Position numbers and translations under genes: made by a program. A stretch of DNA of 32,827 nt, from contig CAMBXM010000026.1 in NCBI GenBank assembly GCA_945871815.1, positions 1 to 32,827 on the forward strand. The letters are read 5' to 3'. Positions 22,982-31,500 of the stretch are shown here, one piece after another; position 1 is the stretch's first letter, and every line of letters starts with the position of its first letter. The stretch is from Singulisphaera sp. GP187. Its GTDB lineage: Bacteria; Planctomycetota; UBA1135; UBA2386. Below the pieces are notes generated by a model that did not search any database, was not told the DNA's origin, and saw only the letters and a program-made list of their open reading frames with translations.

Positions 22982-25152
22982 CGGAACACTTCCGATGGCA
23001 CCGTCACCGGAGCGCCGCAGACTCCACGACGGCAAACGTAAGCCGCAGGGATGCCGTCCCGTGGCACCTTGCCGACAAAGACCGGAGAAAGTGCTTCGAG
23101 CGCCGCTCGATTTCCGTCATGCACCAGCGCCAGCACGCAATCACGCGGGAACCGGCGGTGCACAGTCGCGAGGAGTGCCTGCGTGCGCGCATCGTCCGGC
23201 GGCCCAGCCACGACCACTTCGCGCGGGTCGCTCTGTGCGAACTGAAGAGCGAGCACAAGAGAAGGTACAGCAATCGGAGACGTACCGAGCAGCGCGGCAT
23301 TAGCCCGTAGCAGGCGCTTTCCGCGCTCGTACATCGCGTCGTCGGCCAACAAGAGCCCGGCACGCAGCATTGCGCGAGCGGCCATCGCCGCACCCGAAGG
23401 CGTGCTCGATTCCGTGGGGCTCTTGCTTCGCGCGAGGAGCGCTTCGTGGTCGTCGCTGGTGAAGTAGAACCCACCATCCTGCTCGTCAGCATAGTGAGAC
23501 ACCATCGTCGTCAGGAGGGAGCGCGCAGCCTCAAGCCACCGTGGATCCGCATCGGCTTCGAACAGCGTGATGAGAGCGTCCGCGACAAAACCGTAGTCCT
23601 CGAGAAACGCCGGGCCCTGCGCCTTGCCGCTATGCCAACTGCGACGCAATCGGCCCTCGACCAGCATGGACTCGAGCACGAACGAGGCGGCTCGCTGCGC
23701 AGCTTCCAGATACCTTCGATCTCCGAGTACCTGATAGCCACTCGCACACGCTGTGATGGCCATGCCATTCCACGCCGCGAGGATCTTGTCGTCGGTGGCA
23801 GGGCGGACGCGCTTCTCACGGGCCGCCAGCAACAGCCTGCGCGCGCGCTCGGTGCGCGCCTCGACGGAAGCGACGTCACCACCCAATTCCTCGGCGAGCT
23901 CCGCCGGCGACCGGGCGTCACTGAGCACATTCGTGTGTTCCCAATTACCGCTAGCACTAGCACCCCATCGGCTCGAAGCCAGCGCGGCATCCTCACCGAC
24001 GATGGCCGTCATCTCTGCGAGCTGCCAGACGAAGAACTTGCCTTCGACCCCTTCGCTGTCGGCATCTTGGCTCGACCAGAAGCCACCGGAAGGGCCTTGA
24101 AGCTCCTTCAGCATGAAGTCGAGAGTCTGCCGCGCGATCTTGGCATGCAGTGCATCACCGCTCAGCAACTGCGCCTCCAGGTAGGCTGGCACCAACAAGG
24201 CGTTGTCGTAGAGCATCTTCTCGAAGTGCGGCACCAGCCACTCGCGGTCGGTGCTGTAGCGGTGGAAACCGAAACCGAGTTGGTCATACATCCCCCCCTT
24301 CGCCATGCGATCGAGGGTGGTGAATGCCATGGTGCGTGCGCGCTCGTCGCCCACCTGAGCAAGTCGAAGCAACACATGCAACTCGGAGGCGTGCGGGAAC
24401 TTCGGTGCGAACCGAGGCGCGGCAGCAAAACCGCCGTGCAAGTCGTCATATCGTTGCTCGGACTGCGAACGCATCGTCATCGCAACTTCAGCAGGCAGTT
24501 CGCCAGGTTGAGCCTCAGGCTCTAGGACCTTCTGCAGATGGTCGGTCAACTGCTGCGCACCTCGCACGCAATCCTCTCGCCGTTCTCGCCAGACCTTGGC
24601 CAGCTGCTGCAGGACACGAGGGAAGCCGGGCCGCGAATCCATGTCTCTCGGCGGATAATAGGTCCCCCCGAAGAAAGGCTTGAGCTCAGGAGTCAGCCAC
24701 ACGGACATGGGCCAGCCACCCTGCCCCGTCATTGCCTGCACCGCCGCCATGTAGATCTCGTCGATTTCCGGCCTCTCCTCGCGGTCCACCTTGATGCAGA
24801 TGAAGTTGGCGTTCATCAATGCCGCCGTCGCGTCGCTCTCGAAGCTCTCGCTCTCCATGACGTGACACCAGTGACACGCCGAGTAGCCGACGCTCAAGAA
24901 GATGGGCTTGTCTTCGAGCTTGCTGCGCTCCAGCGCTTCCTTTCCCCAGGGGTACCAGTCGACGGGGTTGGTCGCGTGCTGGCGCAAATAGGGCGAGGTC
25001 TCGCTGGCAAGTCGATTCAGCTTCTTCGACGACACTGGCTGCGCCTCCGGTTCTTGGGTCGGTTCCTGCTGCGATGCAGCCGAACCGACGACGAGGGCCA
25101 CTCCGAGAGCCAGCAGGGCATCGCGCCAGATCGTGCAGAGGGAGTCGGCCAT
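22978..25152 (-). CDS. DUF255/YyaL-like protein with thioredoxin-like domain and signal peptide
   Basis: From the ATG at 25152 the protein is 724 aa. A GTG six bases upstream is an alternative. Residues 1-28 are a signal peptide. The thioredoxin-like DUF255 domain follows with [26 protein letters not shown] and the CHWCHVM motif (93-99; Cys93 and Cys96 form a CxxC pair). A long alpha/alpha-barrel-like region resembling six-hairpin glycosidase folds makes up the rest, including the [12 protein letters not shown] segment typical of the family. Family members occur in bacteria and as human SPATA20; the reaction is not established. An export signal is notable, because many homologues lack one. 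It is co-translated with the HIT gene. Confidence 0.9.
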   Translation of the reverse strand: MADSLCTIWRDALLALGVALVVGSAASQQEPTQEPEAQPVSSKKLNRLASETSPYLRQHATNPVDWYPWGKEALERSKLEDKPIFLSVGYSACHWCHVMESESFESDATAALMNANFICIKVDREERPEIDEIYMAAVQAMTGQGGWPMSVWLTPELKPFFGGTYYPPRDMDSRPGFPRVLQQLAKVWRERREDCVRGAQQLTDHLQKVLEPEAQPGELPAEVAMTMRSQSEQRYDDLHGGFAAAPRFAPKFPHASELHVLLRLAQVGDERARTMAFTTLDRMAKGGMYDQLGFGFHRYSTDREWLVPHFEKMLYDNALLVPAYLEAQLLSGDALHAKIARQTLDFMLKELQGPSGGFWSSQDADSEGVEGKFFVWQLAEMTAIVGEDAALASSRWGASASGNWEHTNVLSDARSPAELAEELGGDVASVEARTERARRLLLAAREKRVRPATDDKILAAWNGMAITACASGYQVLGDRRYLEAAQRAASFVLESMLVEGRLRRSWHSGKAQGPAFLEDYGFVADALITLFEADADPRWLEAARSLLTTMVSHYADEQDGGFYFTSDDHEALLARSKSPTESSTPSGAAMAARAMLRAGLLLADDAMYERGKRLLRANAALLGTSPIAVPSLVLALQFAQSDPREVVVAGPPDDARTQALLATVHRRFPRDCVLALVHDGNRAALEALSPVFVGKVPRDGIPAAYVCRRGVCGAPVTVPSEVFR

Positions 25153-25192
25153 TGGCACGACTCTACGCTCGACCCGTGTGTCCTCAAATGCG

Positions 25193-25228
25193 AACCGCCG
25201 CGGCTGCTCGAGGCAGCACGCGGCGGTT
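25193..25228 (-). terminator. Strong hairpin after the actin-like gene
   Basis: Arms 25193-25202 and 25219-25228 pair perfectly over 10 bp. Inner arms 25203-25207 and 25213-25217 add 5 bp around a 5-base loop, with A25218 bulged. On the minus strand it is followed by TTCGCATTTG, a weak T-rich tail. It lies 30-65 bases after the stop of the actin-like gene and before the DUF255 gene, so it probably separates the two units. Confidence 0.5.
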
Positions 25229-25257
25229 GCGGCAACTGAACTAGCGTCTTGTGCGAA

Positions 25258-26304
25258 TCAGGACTCGCCGATGGCCGCGGCCACCAGGCAGCCCTTCGCC
25301 ACCGCAGTCAGTGCCTCGTCGCTGCGGAAGATGCGCCCAACCGGGATCGGGAACGCGATCTTCGCGAACTCCTCGCGGAACACTTCAATGAACCCGCCCA
25401 CCAGTGACGTGCCGCCAGCACATGCGATGTCGATTGGCTGCTGGAAGCTCGGCATGTTCCTGCCGGATTCGAACCGTGCCTTGATGTTCGTCAATACGTA
25501 GCTGATGAGGCTGCGGTAGTAGATCGAGACCGCTTCTTCCTCGCGGCTCTTCGGATCGCGAATATCGATGCCGCGTTCCTTGATGTAGGCCGCCTTGCTC
25601 CGCGGAACACCGAGGACGTGCGCCACGTTCTTGTCGATCCAGTCGCCGCCGCGGGCAACCGAGAACGACAGACAGGGGATCGACTTGTACGAAATGCAGG
25701 CGTTGGCCATGCCGCCGCCAAAGCTCAACCCGATACCGGTGAAATCGCTCTCCGCCAGTTCGGCGAAGATGACTGCATGAGCCTCGTTTATTGCATGGGC
25801 GGTGTAGCCCATCTTGTTGATCATGCTCTCGAAGAGGCCCTGGTGGTAGACAACGTTGTTGTCGACGTCGAGCGAAGGGGCCGGCACGCAGAAATAGCAG
25901 TTCTCGCCGGCCTGACGCGGCTCGCCGAGAATCTTGCTGATGATCAGCTTCATCATCGGCAGTGCATCAACCTCGTTCGGGCTGACGAGGCCATCTTGCA
26001 TCGGACGACGCGTCTCACGACCGAACACGTTCGCAAGTTCGAAGGCAGCCTCCCCGATGACGACCAACTTGCCGTTGTGCACTACGTAGGGCACCTTCAG
26101 CTTGGTCAGCATGTTCTTGCTGTAGACGTCGCTCGGGATGTCGAGGAACGCGTTGCGTTCCACGGTCACCGTGATGCCGCCTTCGTCATTCTGAACGGCC
26201 GCCGCGAGATTCGCGGTGCCGACGTCGAGGCCCTTGCCGAGCGCGACTTCCGTGTCGGCGCTATGATCGGTGGCGCGCAGGTTCTTGTTTTGATTGTCAG
26301 TCAT
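25258..26304 (-). CDS. Actin-like ATPase (MreB/ParM-type fold)
   Basis: A predicted filament-forming ATPase. From the ATG at 26304 the protein is 348 aa. The actin-superfamily elements are in order. Phosphate-1 loop is GLDVGTAN (25-32) and connect-1 is NEAHAVIFAELA (173-184). Phosphate-2 is GLSFGGGMAN (192-201), followed by VARGGDWID as in MreB. Adenosine is ACAGGTSLVGG (294-304), with connect-2 near 331-343. It diverges strongly from MreB outside these motifs and has none of the usual mreB neighbours (mreC, mreD). The partner gene immediately upstream encodes a coiled-coil protein, 35 bases away. The longer frame to 26343 would overlap that gene's end. Superfamily assignment is firm; subfamily and role (shape, segregation, organelle positioning or other) are unknown. 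Confidence 0.87.
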   Translation of the reverse strand: MTDNQNKNLRATDHSADTEVALGKGLDVGTANLAAAVQNDEGGITVTVERNAFLDIPSDVYSKNMLTKLKVPYVVHNGKLVVIGEAAFELANVFGRETRRPMQDGLVSPNEVDALPMMKLIISKILGEPRQAGENCYFCVPAPSLDVDNNVVYHQGLFESMINKMGYTAHAINEAHAVIFAELAESDFTGIGLSFGGGMANACISYKSIPCLSFSVARGGDWIDKNVAHVLGVPRSKAAYIKERGIDIRDPKSREEEAVSIYYRSLISYVLTNIKARFESGRNMPSFQQPIDIACAGGTSLVGGFIEVFREEFAKIAFPIPVGRIFRSDEALTAVAKGCLVAAAIGES

Positions 26305-26339
26305 GGTCGTGTGTCTTCCTGATCGTCCCTGCGGCTGGA

Positions 26340-27011
26340 TCAACCGCCGCCCTTGAGTTTCTTCAGGCGCTCCAAGTTGGCGGCGATCCCGCCGCCGACC
26401 TTCTTCTTGACCTGGATGTTGTCCATGTTGGACTCGAGGTCCTTGCCTGTGTCCTTGAACAGCCCGTCGAACTTGATGTCCTCGCCTTCGACGGCCGCGC
26501 TGATGCCCATTTTCTTGCCGAGTTTCTCCAGCCGGTCGTTGAGGGACCCGGCCAGTTTCTCGATGGCTGCAGAGATGTCTGGCGAACCACCAACCGCCTG
26601 CAGCGTGGTGGAGCCGCTCTGCAGAGTCGCCGGAGCTTGACCCGCGGTTGCCGAGGATCCCTGTGCTGAGGATCGACGCGCGACCTCAAGCTCATTGGTC
26701 AGGCGCTCGATCTCCGCGTCGCGAGTTTGGAGTGCGTCCTGCAGCTCCGCGAGCTTGCCGAGCTCGTCCTCGCGTTCGCGCATCAGCGAACGGAACTCGT
26801 CGCGACTGCGCGCGACCAGACGGTCCGCATCTTCTTTCGGGACGAGGCCCGACGCATCGATCGCGGAATGCACGGCTGCATGGATCATCGCCGCGACGTG
26901 CTCGGCCTTGATCAGACGCACTTTCTTGCGGCCTTCGCTAGCCAGCTGCTCGAGCGTCGCCGTGCGCGATCGCGCCGAGAGTGCGTCCTTTACGTCCTTG
27001 ACGGTTTCCAT
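26340..27011 (-). CDS. Coiled-coil protein, putative partner of the actin-like ATPase
   Basis: From the ATG at 27011 the protein is 223 aa, with no signal peptide or membrane segment. It has a basic helical N-terminus (1-55) and a coiled coil of about 60-112 (EREDELGKLAELQDALQTRD and following). A Ser/Ala/Gly/Gln linker (113-144) leads to a second short helix (145-167). The compact C-terminal segment (168-223) has EGEDIKFDGLFKD, KKKVGGG and a basic LERLKKLKGGG tail. That last part looks the most conserved and may bind the filament or a membrane. GGAAG-type SD sequence (GGAAG) stands five bases before the ATG. It is cytoplasmic by prediction and forms a two-gene unit with the actin-like gene. 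No known family recognised. Confidence 0.8.
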   Translation of the reverse strand: METVKDVKDALSARSRTATLEQLASEGRKKVRLIKAEHVAAMIHAAVHSAIDASGLVPKEDADRLVARSRDEFRSLMREREDELGKLAELQDALQTRDAEIERLTNELEVARRSSAQGSSATAGQAPATLQSGSTTLQAVGGSPDISAAIEKLAGSLNDRLEKLGKKMGISAAVEGEDIKFDGLFKDTGKDLESNMDNIQVKKKVGGGIAANLERLKKLKGGG

Positions 27012-27013
27012 GC

Positions 27014-27074
27014 AGTCTTCCGTACGGTGACCGATTGCGGTCACGGCTCCTTTCGGAAGGCCTGCAGGAAGACT
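27014..27074 (-). promoter_or_regulatory. Leader hairpins before the coiled-coil/actin-like unit
   Basis: GTGACCG (27027-27033) and CGGTCAC (27038-27044) form a 7-bp hairpin with a 4-base loop, 16-33 bases before the ATG at 27011. An 8-bp inverted repeat AGTCTTCC/GGAAGACT (27014-27021, 27067-27074) encloses it. Its start-proximal arm contains the likely GGAAG ribosome site, so folding could hide the site. Confidence 0.35.
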
Positions 27075-27285
27075 TGAGCGCCGCAGGGATCGGCAGGTGC
27101 TCACGGAACCGCCCAGCACGGTTGCCGGGCGCTCGAAGGGGGCACTGCGGCAAGACCCGGCGACCGCCCCCTCGCAACCTGCTGAGCTGGACGAGCGCCG
27201 CGCTGCAGTCCGTGCTGTCGTGCTCTACGTGCCGGACGCCAACTCGCCGGTCATGACCAATCCCAACAGCGAGGACCGGAGTGGC

Positions 27286-27783
27286 TCAGAACGGGATGTC
27301 GCCGTAGTCCACTTCCCCTCCCTCACTGGCGCCTTCACCACCACGGCGAGCGCCACCACCACTACTACCACCACCACCACCACCTGCAGGGCGACGTGCC
27401 GCACCGCCGCCACTGGCGCCACCACCGCCGCTAGCGCCACCTTCGCCGGCTCCACGCGGTGCTCCGACGAACTGGAAGTTGTCGATGACGACCTCGAGCT
27501 TGTTTTTCTTCTGCCCGTCCTGACCCTCCCAGGTCGAGTACTCAAGTCGCCCCTCGACGAACAGAGGGCTCCCCTTGGCGACGTACTGGCTGAGCACTTC
27601 GGCCTGTCGGCCGAACGCGGTCAGGTCGACGAAACATGTCGACTCCTTTTGCTCGCCGTTCTGCGTCCACTTGCGATTGATCGCCATCCCTAGTTTGGCG
27701 ATCTGCATGCCGCCTTGCGTCGTTCGCATTTCGACGTCGCGCGTGAGATTTCCCATCAGGATGACTTTGTTGAAGTTGGCCAT
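27286..27783 (-). CDS. ssb: Single-stranded DNA-binding protein
   Basis: Binds and protects single-stranded DNA in replication and repair. The 165-aa protein has an N-terminal OB fold starting NKVILMGNLTRDVEMR, with NRKWT and STCFVDLTAFGRQAEVLSQYV as in bacterial SSB (about 1-107). A long Gly/Ser/Ala-rich linker (110-155) and the acidic tip ending DYGDIPF, the partner-binding tail, complete it. The ATG at 27783 has GAGG about five bases upstream. It is divergent from the PilZ gene and 274 bases upstream of the coiled-coil gene. There is no rpsF, rpsR or rplI beside it, unlike many ssb loci. Confidence 0.95.
   Translation of the reverse strand: MANFNKVILMGNLTRDVEMRTTQGGMQIAKLGMAINRKWTQNGEQKESTCFVDLTAFGRQAEVLSQYVAKGSPLFVEGRLEYSTWEGQDGQKKNKLEVVIDNFQFVGAPRGAGEGGASGGGGASGGGAARRPAGGGGGGSSGGGARRGGEGASEGGEVDYGDIPF
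27352..27383. repeat. Trinucleotide-rich low-complexity tract in ssb
   Basis: CACCAC/ACTACC-type triplets encode the glycine run of the SSB linker. It is a length-variable microsatellite-like tract inside the gene. Confidence 0.6.
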
Positions 27784-27950
27784 GACACCCTCGTTGTTCG
27801 TGTGAAGAAGAAGACGACGGGATCGGGTGCGTTCCGCCGCTCAGAGAAGGATGCGATGCTAGGTCCTGTCGCTGGGTTTTCCCATCGCTCGCCACATCGC
27901 CGCCGCGCTGGCGCGCAGTCGACCCGACAGCTAACCTGAGTCCCGCAACC

Positions 27951-28295
27951 ATGAGCACTCCCGCTAGAGAACGCCGCCGTGCGCCACGCGCGATCGCCGA
28001 CTTCCCGATCCAACTGACCCAAGGCCCGGAGGGCGCGGAAGGCCGCTTGAAGGACTTGTCGGCGATCGGCCTCAGCTGCACAACCGGAGCAGATGTTCCG
28101 GAGTTCACCAAGCTAGGAATCGACCTACAACTCCCTGGGCAGAGCCGCCGGCACAGCATCCAGGGCGCAGTCGTTCGCAGCGAGGCATCGCGAACGGAGA
28201 AGGGCAAGTTCGAGATCGCGATCTACTTCACCGAGATCGAGGCGGCGACCAAGCTGGCAATCGGCGAATACGTGAGCGGCGGCGAGCCAGCCTGA
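27951..28295 (+). CDS. PilZ-domain protein (probable cyclic di-GMP receptor)
   Basis: A single-domain 114-aa cytoplasmic protein. The N-terminal RRRAPR gives the RxxxR motif (Arg9, Arg13). DLSAIG (35-40) is the canonical D/NxSxxG motif, the two halves of the cyclic di-GMP site. The rest is beta-rich as expected of the PilZ barrel. It stands alone on the plus strand, divergent from ssb by about 167 bases and convergent with prmC, so it is probably its own transcript. The output partner is unknown. Confidence 0.87.
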   Translation: MSTPARERRRAPRAIADFPIQLTQGPEGAEGRLKDLSAIGLSCTTGADVPEFTKLGIDLQLPGQSRRHSIQGAVVRSEASRTEKGKFEIAIYFTEIEAATKLAIGEYVSGGEPA

Positions 28296-28310
28296 ACCGA
28301 ACGGCACCCT

Positions 28311-28356
28311 GACGCTCTGCGCGAGGTCGCGACGACGCTCTGCGCGAGGTCGCGAC
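28311..28356. repeat. Perfect tandem duplication, 2 x 23 bp
   Basis: The unit beginning GACGCTCTGCGCGAGGTCGC is repeated exactly, 28311-28333 and 28334-28356. It fills the gap between the convergent PilZ and prmC genes. CTGACG (28309-28314) and CGTCAG (28364-28369) flank it as an inverted repeat. Confidence 0.85.
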
Positions 28357-28365
28357 GCGCGGTCG

Positions 28366-29220
28366 TCAGCGCCGGCGAGCGAGGAGGAACCGCGGATTGG
28401 CGGCCAGATCGGACCGCAGTTCTGCGTCCATCAAATCAGCACACCCCGCCAGCACAGCAAGACAGGCGTCGCTGGCGCCAAGGCCAGTCTCTAGTACCAA
28501 GCTAGCGCCGCTCCGTAGATGCCGGCCGACACCTGCGGCAATGGCGCGATAGCACGAAGCGGGATCGCCGTGTTGGCTGAATAGTGCCAACGGAGGCTCG
28601 AAGGAACGCACATCATCCGCGAGCAGATCGGGCTGCGCAGGATCGACGTAGGGCGGATTGGAGACCAGGAGATCGAAGGGCTCTTCGCCCCCGCAGGCCT
28701 CCCACCACGACCCATGGCGCAACGTGACGCGCGACTGGAGGTCATGACGCGACAGGTTGCGTGCGGCGATCGCGAGCGCATTCTTGCTGACGTCAGAGGC
28801 GACGATTTTGAGGTCCGGGCGTTCGAGAGCCAGCGCCACCGAGATGGCGCCACTGCCGGTGCCAAGCTCGATGACCCGCGCTCCTTCTGGCGCCGAGGCA
28901 AGCGCAAGCTCCACCAGTTCCTCGGTCTCGGGACGAGGGATCAACACCGCGGGCGACACTTCGACCGTGTGGCCGCGGAAGCTCCACTCGCCTAGCAAGT
29001 AAGCAACCGGCTCATGCTTGCCGCGACGAGCAATCAAGGCCCGCATGGCAGTACGCTCGTGGTCCCCTAACGGACGATCATGCTGGAGGTAGAGCTGCAG
29101 CCGGTCGATGCCCAGCACTTTGCCGAGCAGCAACTCCGCCGAGCGCCTTGGCGCATCGACCTGGTGCTGGTCGAGCCACCCTTCGGCAGCTCGCAGAACG
29201 GAGAGCACGGTATGGCTCAC
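28366..29220 (-). CDS. prmC: Release factor glutamine methyltransferase PrmC
   Basis: N5-methylates the glutamine of the GGQ motif in class-1 release factors. The 284-aa protein has IPRPETEEL (94-102), the S-adenosylmethionine-binding ELGTGSG (118-124) and the NPPY catalytic motif (188-191) followed by VDP, all diagnostic for PrmC. The start is a GTG at 29220. Its substrate RF1 is encoded two genes upstream with one membrane-protein gene between, in the same orientation. Confidence 0.93.
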   Translation of the reverse strand: MSHTVLSVLRAAEGWLDQHQVDAPRRSAELLLGKVLGIDRLQLYLQHDRPLGDHERTAMRALIARRGKHEPVAYLLGEWSFRGHTVEVSPAVLIPRPETEELVELALASAPEGARVIELGTGSGAISVALALERPDLKIVASDVSKNALAIAARNLSRHDLQSRVTLRHGSWWEACGGEEPFDLLVSNPPYVDPAQPDLLADDVRSFEPPLALFSQHGDPASCYRAIAAGVGRHLRSGASLVLETGLGASDACLAVLAGCADLMDAELRSDLAANPRFLLARRR

Positions 29221-29257
29221 GCGGTGTAATCGGGCGTCGGCGGCGCCGACGCGAAGG

Positions 29258-29989
29258 TCAACGACGCTTGCGCTCAGCAGCTTGGGTCATGCGCGCCTGC
29301 TTCTGTTCCTTGTTCTTCTTGGCGCCGCCAGCGATGCCCGCGATGAAGAAGAATTCGGCCAGCAGTGCGCCCAAGAACACGAAGAAGCGACCGGTACCAA
29401 AGGCTCGGAAGAACAACTCGACGCGCATCGCGGCGTCGGCGGACTCCACCTTCTTCGATAGCGCGAGGCCCATGTCCCCAAACAGGCTGTTCCACCCGTA
29501 ACCCGGCTCCAGCATCGCGTTGCCGTGGAGGCTGCCCCATTGACGCGCGCTCTCGATCGCCGCGGGGGCGTCGTAGCCGATCAGATTCATGGTCTGCGCC
29601 AAGAGAGGGATGAAGCACAGAAGCAGCCACTTCAGGCTGGCTCCAGTCGAGCGGTTGTTGTGAATCGCTGCCCACCAGGTCCAGACCATGCCAAGACCGA
29701 TGAACAGGAACACGGCACCACTCATCGTCTTGTAGCCGACGTAGTTGATGTCCGCCGAGAACGGCATCAGACAGCCCAGGACCATCAAGACGCCGCACAT
29801 CAGGAAGCGATACGACATCTTGTCGACGCAGCGCTGGTTGAAGGCCGGCGGCGGCAGACCAGCGCTCGGTCCCTGCGACATCATCGCATCGGGCATCGAT
29901 GGCATCGGCACTGCATCCGCCATCGGCATCGCGCCGGGATCGAGAGGTTCAAGGTCCTGCAGTTGGGGGTCGTTGCCGCTATCGGTCAT
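29258..29989 (-). CDS. Membrane protein of unknown function between prfA and prmC
   Basis: The 243-aa protein starts at the ATG at 29989. An N-terminal tail of about 55 residues is rich in Pro, Met and Asp. About four membrane helices follow: near 59-76 (YRFLMCGVLMVLGCLMP), 87-108, 120-137 and 202-222. A loop containing SLHGNAMLEPGYGWNS lies between the last two. The C-terminus is a basic tail rich in Lys, Gln and Arg (AKKNKEQKQARMTQAAERKRR region), placing it in the cytoplasm. It is co-oriented with prfA (44 bases away) and prmC (37 bases), so it belongs to that transcript, but nothing links it to translation. Family not recognised. Confidence 0.8.
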   Translation of the reverse strand: MTDSGNDPQLQDLEPLDPGAMPMADAVPMPSMPDAMMSQGPSAGLPPPAFNQRCVDKMSYRFLMCGVLMVLGCLMPFSADINYVGYKTMSGAVFLFIGLGMVWTWWAAIHNNRSTGASLKWLLLCFIPLLAQTMNLIGYDAPAAIESARQWGSLHGNAMLEPGYGWNSLFGDMGLALSKKVESADAAMRVELFFRAFGTGRFFVFLGALLAEFFFIAGIAGGAKKNKEQKQARMTQAAERKRR

Positions 29990-30033
29990 GAGTGGGCTCC
30001 GGAGGGGTCTAGCGAAGAGGACTGGGGAGAGGT

Positions 30034-31116
30034 TCAGATCTGTTCGAGTCGGCGTTCGCGATCGTCGGCGAGCAACGCCGCCACGACCGGTTCGAGCCGC
30101 CCTTCCATGATCTGGGTCAACGAGAAGTTGCGACCCAGTCGATGGTCGGTCAAGCGATCCTGCGGGAAGTTGTAAGTCCGGATGCGTTCGCTTCGGTCTC
30201 CGGTACCGACTTGCTCCTTGCGCTCGGCAGCCCGCGCAGCCGCGGCGGCGCGTTTCTGCGCCTCGTAGAGCCGGGCACGCAGCAGCTTCATCGCTCGCTG
30301 CCGATTCTTGAGCTGACTTCGCTCCTCCTGGCAGGCCACGACTACACCACTGGGCAAGTGCGTGATGCGGACAGCGGACTCCGTCTTGTTCACGTGCTGA
30401 CCACCAGCACCGCTGCTGCGGAAGGTGTCGATTTTCAGGTCCTTGTCATCGATTGCGATCTCGACATCCTCGACCTCGGGCAACACGGCAACCGTGGCGG
30501 CCGATGTATGCACGCGACCCTTGGCCTCCGTTTCTGGCACCCGCTGCACCCGATGCCCGCCCGACTCGAACTGTAGGTAGTGGAACACGCCCTCGCCTCG
30601 CAGTGCGAAGATCACTTCCTTGACCCCGCCCTGCTCCGCTTCAGAGCTGTGCATCAGTTCGACCTCCCACCCCATCCGCTGGGCGTAACGCTGGTAGAGG
30701 TCGGAAAGATCGCGCGCAAACAGGGCAGCCTCTTCGCCACCGGTGCCGGCGCGGATTTCGACGATACAGTTCCTGCGGTCGTCGCCGAGGTCGGCAAGGA
30801 GCGCGTCAATGAGCCCTTCTCCCAACGCGGCCGCACGCGCCTTCAGCTCCGGCAACTCAGCACGTGAGAGTTCCGCGAGATCTGAATCAGCACCGGGCTG
30901 CAGCAAGGACTCGTTGTCCTCGATCTGGGCAACTGTGGCTCGAAACTGCTCATAGCGAGCCACCGTGGCGTAAAGCGACCCGAGTTCCTTTTGGATGGAA
31001 GCGAGTCGCTCGGGCTTCCGAGTTGCCTCTGGGTCTGCGGATTGCGCCAGCAACTCGCGCTGACGCGCGACCATGCCATCGAGTCGGGCCTGGATGCGCG
31101 GACGCAGTTGCGACAT
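30034..31116 (-). CDS. prfA: Peptide chain release factor 1
   Basis: Terminates translation at UAA and UAG. The 360-aa protein has the RF1 codon-recognition tripeptide PxT as PET (194-196, in [15 protein letters not shown]). The peptidyl-hydrolysis loop is [16 protein letters not shown], with GGQ at 238-240. Length is normal. The ATG at 31116 lies 81 bases after rpmE. Gene order rpmE-prfA-(membrane protein)-prmC matches the common rpmE/prfA/prmC arrangement. Confidence 0.96.
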   Translation of the reverse strand: MSQLRPRIQARLDGMVARQRELLAQSADPEATRKPERLASIQKELGSLYATVARYEQFRATVAQIEDNESLLQPGADSDLAELSRAELPELKARAAALGEGLIDALLADLGDDRRNCIVEIRAGTGGEEAALFARDLSDLYQRYAQRMGWEVELMHSSEAEQGGVKEVIFALRGEGVFHYLQFESGGHRVQRVPETEAKGRVHTSAATVAVLPEVEDVEIAIDDKDLKIDTFRSSGAGGQHVNKTESAVRITHLPSGVVVACQEERSQLKNRQRAMKLLRARLYEAQKRAAAAARAAERKEQVGTGDRSERIRTYNFPQDRLTDHRLGRNFSLTQIMEGRLEPVVAALLADDRERRLEQI

Positions 31117-31197
31117 GCCGGGGACTAGGAACGGCGATCCGTCGCTGTGCGCTCACTGCTTCACGGCCTGTGCCTAGCAGCGATCCGCACGCACGAC

Positions 31198-31410
31198 TCA
31201 GGACTTGGTGGCGGTCTTGCCGTAACGCTTCAGGAACTTGTCGACGCGACCTGCCGTGTCGACGAACTTCTGGGAGCCGGTGTAGTACGGGTGGCACTCG
31301 GCGCAGACGTCCGTACGGATCTCCATGCGAACCGAGCGGGTCGCAAACTTGTGGCCGCAGGCGCAGGTGACTTGACAGTCCTGGTACTTGGGGTGGATGT
31401 TCTCTTTCAT
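31198..31410 (-). CDS. rpmE: 50S ribosomal protein L31, zinc-binding type
   Basis: A 70-aa ribosomal protein from the ATG at 31410. It begins [10 protein letters not shown] and has the zinc-type cysteines Cys16 and Cys18 (CAC) and Cys36 and Cys39 (CAEC). [20 protein letters not shown] follows, as in E. coli L31. The in-frame start 30 bases upstream is unnecessary. It is the first gene of the rpmE-prfA-prmC unit and lies 90 bases after the anchored-protein gene. Confidence 0.95.
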   Translation of the reverse strand: MKENIHPKYQDCQVTCACGHKFATRSVRMEIRTDVCAECHPYYTGSQKFVDTAGRVDKFLKRYGKTATKS

Positions 31411-31500
31411 GGCGCGCCGCTCGCGATTGTGCACGAGCAAGGGGCGGAGAGTGTAGGCCGCAACTGCCTACCGTCAACGGTTCACTCAAACCGCATCCAC

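Noticed and set aside
25455-25490. tRNA-like T-arm sequence (GGTTCGAATC on the minus strand)
   Set aside because: It lies inside the actin-like gene, where it encodes RFESG, and there is no acceptor stem, anticodon arm or D-arm around it.
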